Below are positions 4,342 to 5,565 of a DNA stretch of 5,565 bases, one piece after another (position 1 is the first letter of the stretch; every line of letters starts with the position of its first letter). The notes beneath the pieces are model-generated. The model worked only from the letters and a program-made list of their open reading frames with translations. It did no database searches and was not told the DNA's origin. Origin of the DNA: Acidimicrobiales bacterium (GTDB taxonomy: Bacteria; Actinomycetota; Acidimicrobiia; Acidimicrobiales; SHLQ01); contig JABDJW010000183.1 of assembly GCA_013002375.1 (NCBI GenBank), forward strand, positions 1-5,565. The letters run 5' to 3'. Made by a program: the position numbers and the translations under genes.

Positions 4342-5558
4342 CCGCCACGTCGGCGGTGCCGGCATCACTCGACCCCTGGCTCGCCGAACATGGTGAGGGG
4401 CTCATCGCGATTCGCCGCAACATTCACGCGCACCCCGAACTGAGCGGCGAGGAGCGCGCGACGACCGAACTGGTTTTCGAACGGCTCGAGCTCGCCGGTC
4501 TCGAGCCGCGGCGGCTCCAGGTGGGCACCGGTCTGGTGTGCGATCTCGACCCGGCCGGTCCAGAACCCGTCTCGGGGCCGCGCTTCGCGCTTCGAGCCGA
4601 TCTCGATGCCCTGGCCATGCAGGACGAGAAGGACGTGCACTATCGCAGCCAGGTGCCGGGGGTGGCCCACGCGTGTGGTCATGATGCGCACACCGCGATC
4701 GTGCTGGGCACCGCATTGTTCTTCGCCCACCATCGCGATGAGCTCCCGGGACCGCTGCGGTTCATCTTCCAGCCGGCCGAGGAACGAGTGCCAGGCGGGG
4801 CGCTCGACGTACTCCGAGATGGTGGTTTGGACGACGTTGGCGGCATCGTCGGCCTGCACTGTGAGCCCAAGCTCGACGTCGGTGCCATCGGCCTGAAGAC
4901 CGGCCCGATCTCGTCGGCCGCCGATATGGCGACCATCGACTTGTCCGGCCCCGGTGGCCATACCGCTCGGCCCGAGCTGACCGTCGACATGGTTGCGTTG
5001 GCGTCGGCGATCGTCACGGAACTACCTCGGGAGGTCGCGGCCCGGCTGGACAACCCGGCGGACGTGAAGTTGGTGTTCGGCGCCATCAACGCGGGCGACG
5101 CGGCCAACGTCATACCGTCCCATTGCCAGCTCCGGGCTTCGGTTCGCACGCCTTCGCTGACGGTCTGGGAGCAGCTTCCCGGTCTGGTCGATGAGTCCCT
5201 CGATGCCCTTCTGGCCGACCTCGATGTCGAGTACGACCTCGACTACGTCCATGGCGTACCACCGGTCGTGAACGACGCCGGACTGGTCGAGGTCGTGTGG
5301 TCGGCGGCCACCGAGGCGCTGGGTCCGAGCCGGGTCGTCCCGGCCGCGCAGAGCTGGGGCGGCGACGATTTCGCCTGGTTCTCGCGCGAGGTGCCGGGGG
5401 CGTACGTACGGCTCGGCGTACACAACCCCGACCGCGACGGCGATCAGCTCGATCTGCACGCCGGCCACTTCGATGTGGACGAACGAGCGATCGAGGTCGG
5501 TGTCCGCGTCCTGGCGGCCACCGTGCATCGGTACTTCGGCGCGCTCGGGCGCGCCTAG
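4338..5558 (+). CDS. M20D-type amidohydrolase (AmiA/AmiB-like, N-acyl amino-acid/peptide hydrolase)
   Basis: A 406-residue metal-dependent hydrolase of the M20D group (hippurate hydrolase, IAA-amino acid hydrolase and mycobacterial AmiA/AmiB relatives), which cleaves amide bonds of acylated amino acids or related compounds; no signal peptide is seen, so it is cytoplasmic. Motifs in order: RRNIHAHPE (26-34), LRADLDALAMQ (85-95), HACGHDAHTA (111-120), FQPAEE (144-149), GLHCEPKLDVG (172-182), GPGGHTARPELTVD (204-217), NVIPSHCQLRASVRT (257-271), SWGGDDFAWF (339-348) and LHAGHFDVDERAI (373-385). Expected metal ligands are all present: Cys113, His115, Glu149, His174 and His374; His208 sits in the lid/dimerisation domain (about 188-305). 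So it should be active. Departures from consensus are GGDDF where GxEDF is usual, and LHAGHF where LHxPxF is usual. It is translationally coupled to the ligase, suggesting a linked substrate. The exact substrate cannot be read from sequence. Confidence 0.93.
   Translation: MTATSAVPASLDPWLAEHGEGLIAIRRNIHAHPELSGEERATTELVFERLELAGLEPRRLQVGTGLVCDLDPAGPEPVSGPRFALRADLDALAMQDEKDVHYRSQVPGVAHACGHDAHTAIVLGTALFFAHHRDELPGPLRFIFQPAEERVPGGALDVLRDGGLDDVGGIVGLHCEPKLDVGAIGLKTGPISSAADMATIDLSGPGGHTARPELTVDMVALASAIVTELPREVAARLDNPADVKLVFGAINAGDAANVIPSHCQLRASVRTPSLTVWEQLPGLVDESLDALLADLDVEYDLDYVHGVPPVVNDAGLVEVVWSAATEALGPSRVVPAAQSWGGDDFAWFSREVPGAYVRLGVHNPDRDGDQLDLHAGHFDVDERAIEVGVRVLAATVHRYFGALGRA
5538..5555 (+). terminator. 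Strong GC hairpin at the end of the amidohydrolase gene
   Basis: GGCGCGC (5538-5544) and GCGCGCC (5549-5555) are perfect seven-base-pair arms around a four-base TCGG loop, ending directly before the TAG stop codon. All pairs are G-C, so the RNA hairpin would be very stable. Only ten bases follow it in the window, and they show no T run, so a canonical terminator cannot be confirmed. It could serve as a U-tract-less terminator or protect the 3' end of the transcript. In GC-rich coding DNA, chance is also possible. Confidence 0.35.
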
Positions 5559-5565
5559 CGAACGA

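Noticed and set aside
3079..4368. Long minus-strand frame (about 429 codons) opposite the ligase
   Set aside because: It is longer than the true gene but lacks domain signatures and overlaps the strong GCS2 motifs on the other strand. Treated as a by-product of codon bias.
3187..5558. Ergothioneine cluster (EgtA plus EgtC)
   Set aside because: The ligase looks like the YbdK branch rather than typical EgtA, the hydrolase is M20D rather than the glutamine-amidotransferase-like EgtC, and no EgtB, EgtD or EgtE is present.

Overview
The window is a compact, high-GC (clearly GC-rich by eye, not computed) stretch of bacterial chromosome carrying six intact protein-coding genes. There are no RNA genes, mobile elements or CRISPR arrays that I can support. 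The proteins suggest an actinobacterium: alanine dehydrogenase divergent from an Lrp/AsnC regulator (the ald/aldR arrangement of mycobacteria), an actinobacterial-looking M20D amidohydrolase, GTG start use and possible leaderless starts. A deep lineage such as Acidimicrobiia is plausible, but that is a guess from general resemblance.

Region by region. Bases 9-1121 (minus strand) encode alanine dehydrogenase. Bases 1122-1275 are a 154-bp divergent control region whose half nearest the regulator is strikingly AT-rich for this DNA; it holds several short direct and inverted repeats that look like an Lrp-family operator. Bases 1276-1752 (plus) encode the Lrp/AsnC regulator, followed after 19 bp by a cation diffusion facilitator (1772-2677). 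A 76-bp gap holds a weak hairpin and a candidate -10 element placed for leaderless transcription. Then comes a tight three-gene unit: a small two-CBS-domain protein (2754-3173), a YbdK-type glutamate-cysteine ligase / carboxylate-amine ligase (3187-4341) and an M20D amidohydrolase (4338-5558). The last two overlap by four bases (ATGA). A strong GC hairpin spans the end of the last gene.

How the genes may work together. Alanine dehydrogenase and its probable regulator form an alanine-responsive catabolic/redox switch. The metal exporter may simply ride on the regulator's transcript. The CBS-ligase-hydrolase unit pairs an enzyme family that makes amide bonds on glutamate-like carboxylates with one that hydrolyses amides, next to an adenylate-sensing-type domain protein. 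This is the most interesting, though unproven, functional grouping here. I see nothing that clearly amounts to a new defence or mobile system; most of the window is ordinary metabolic chromosome.
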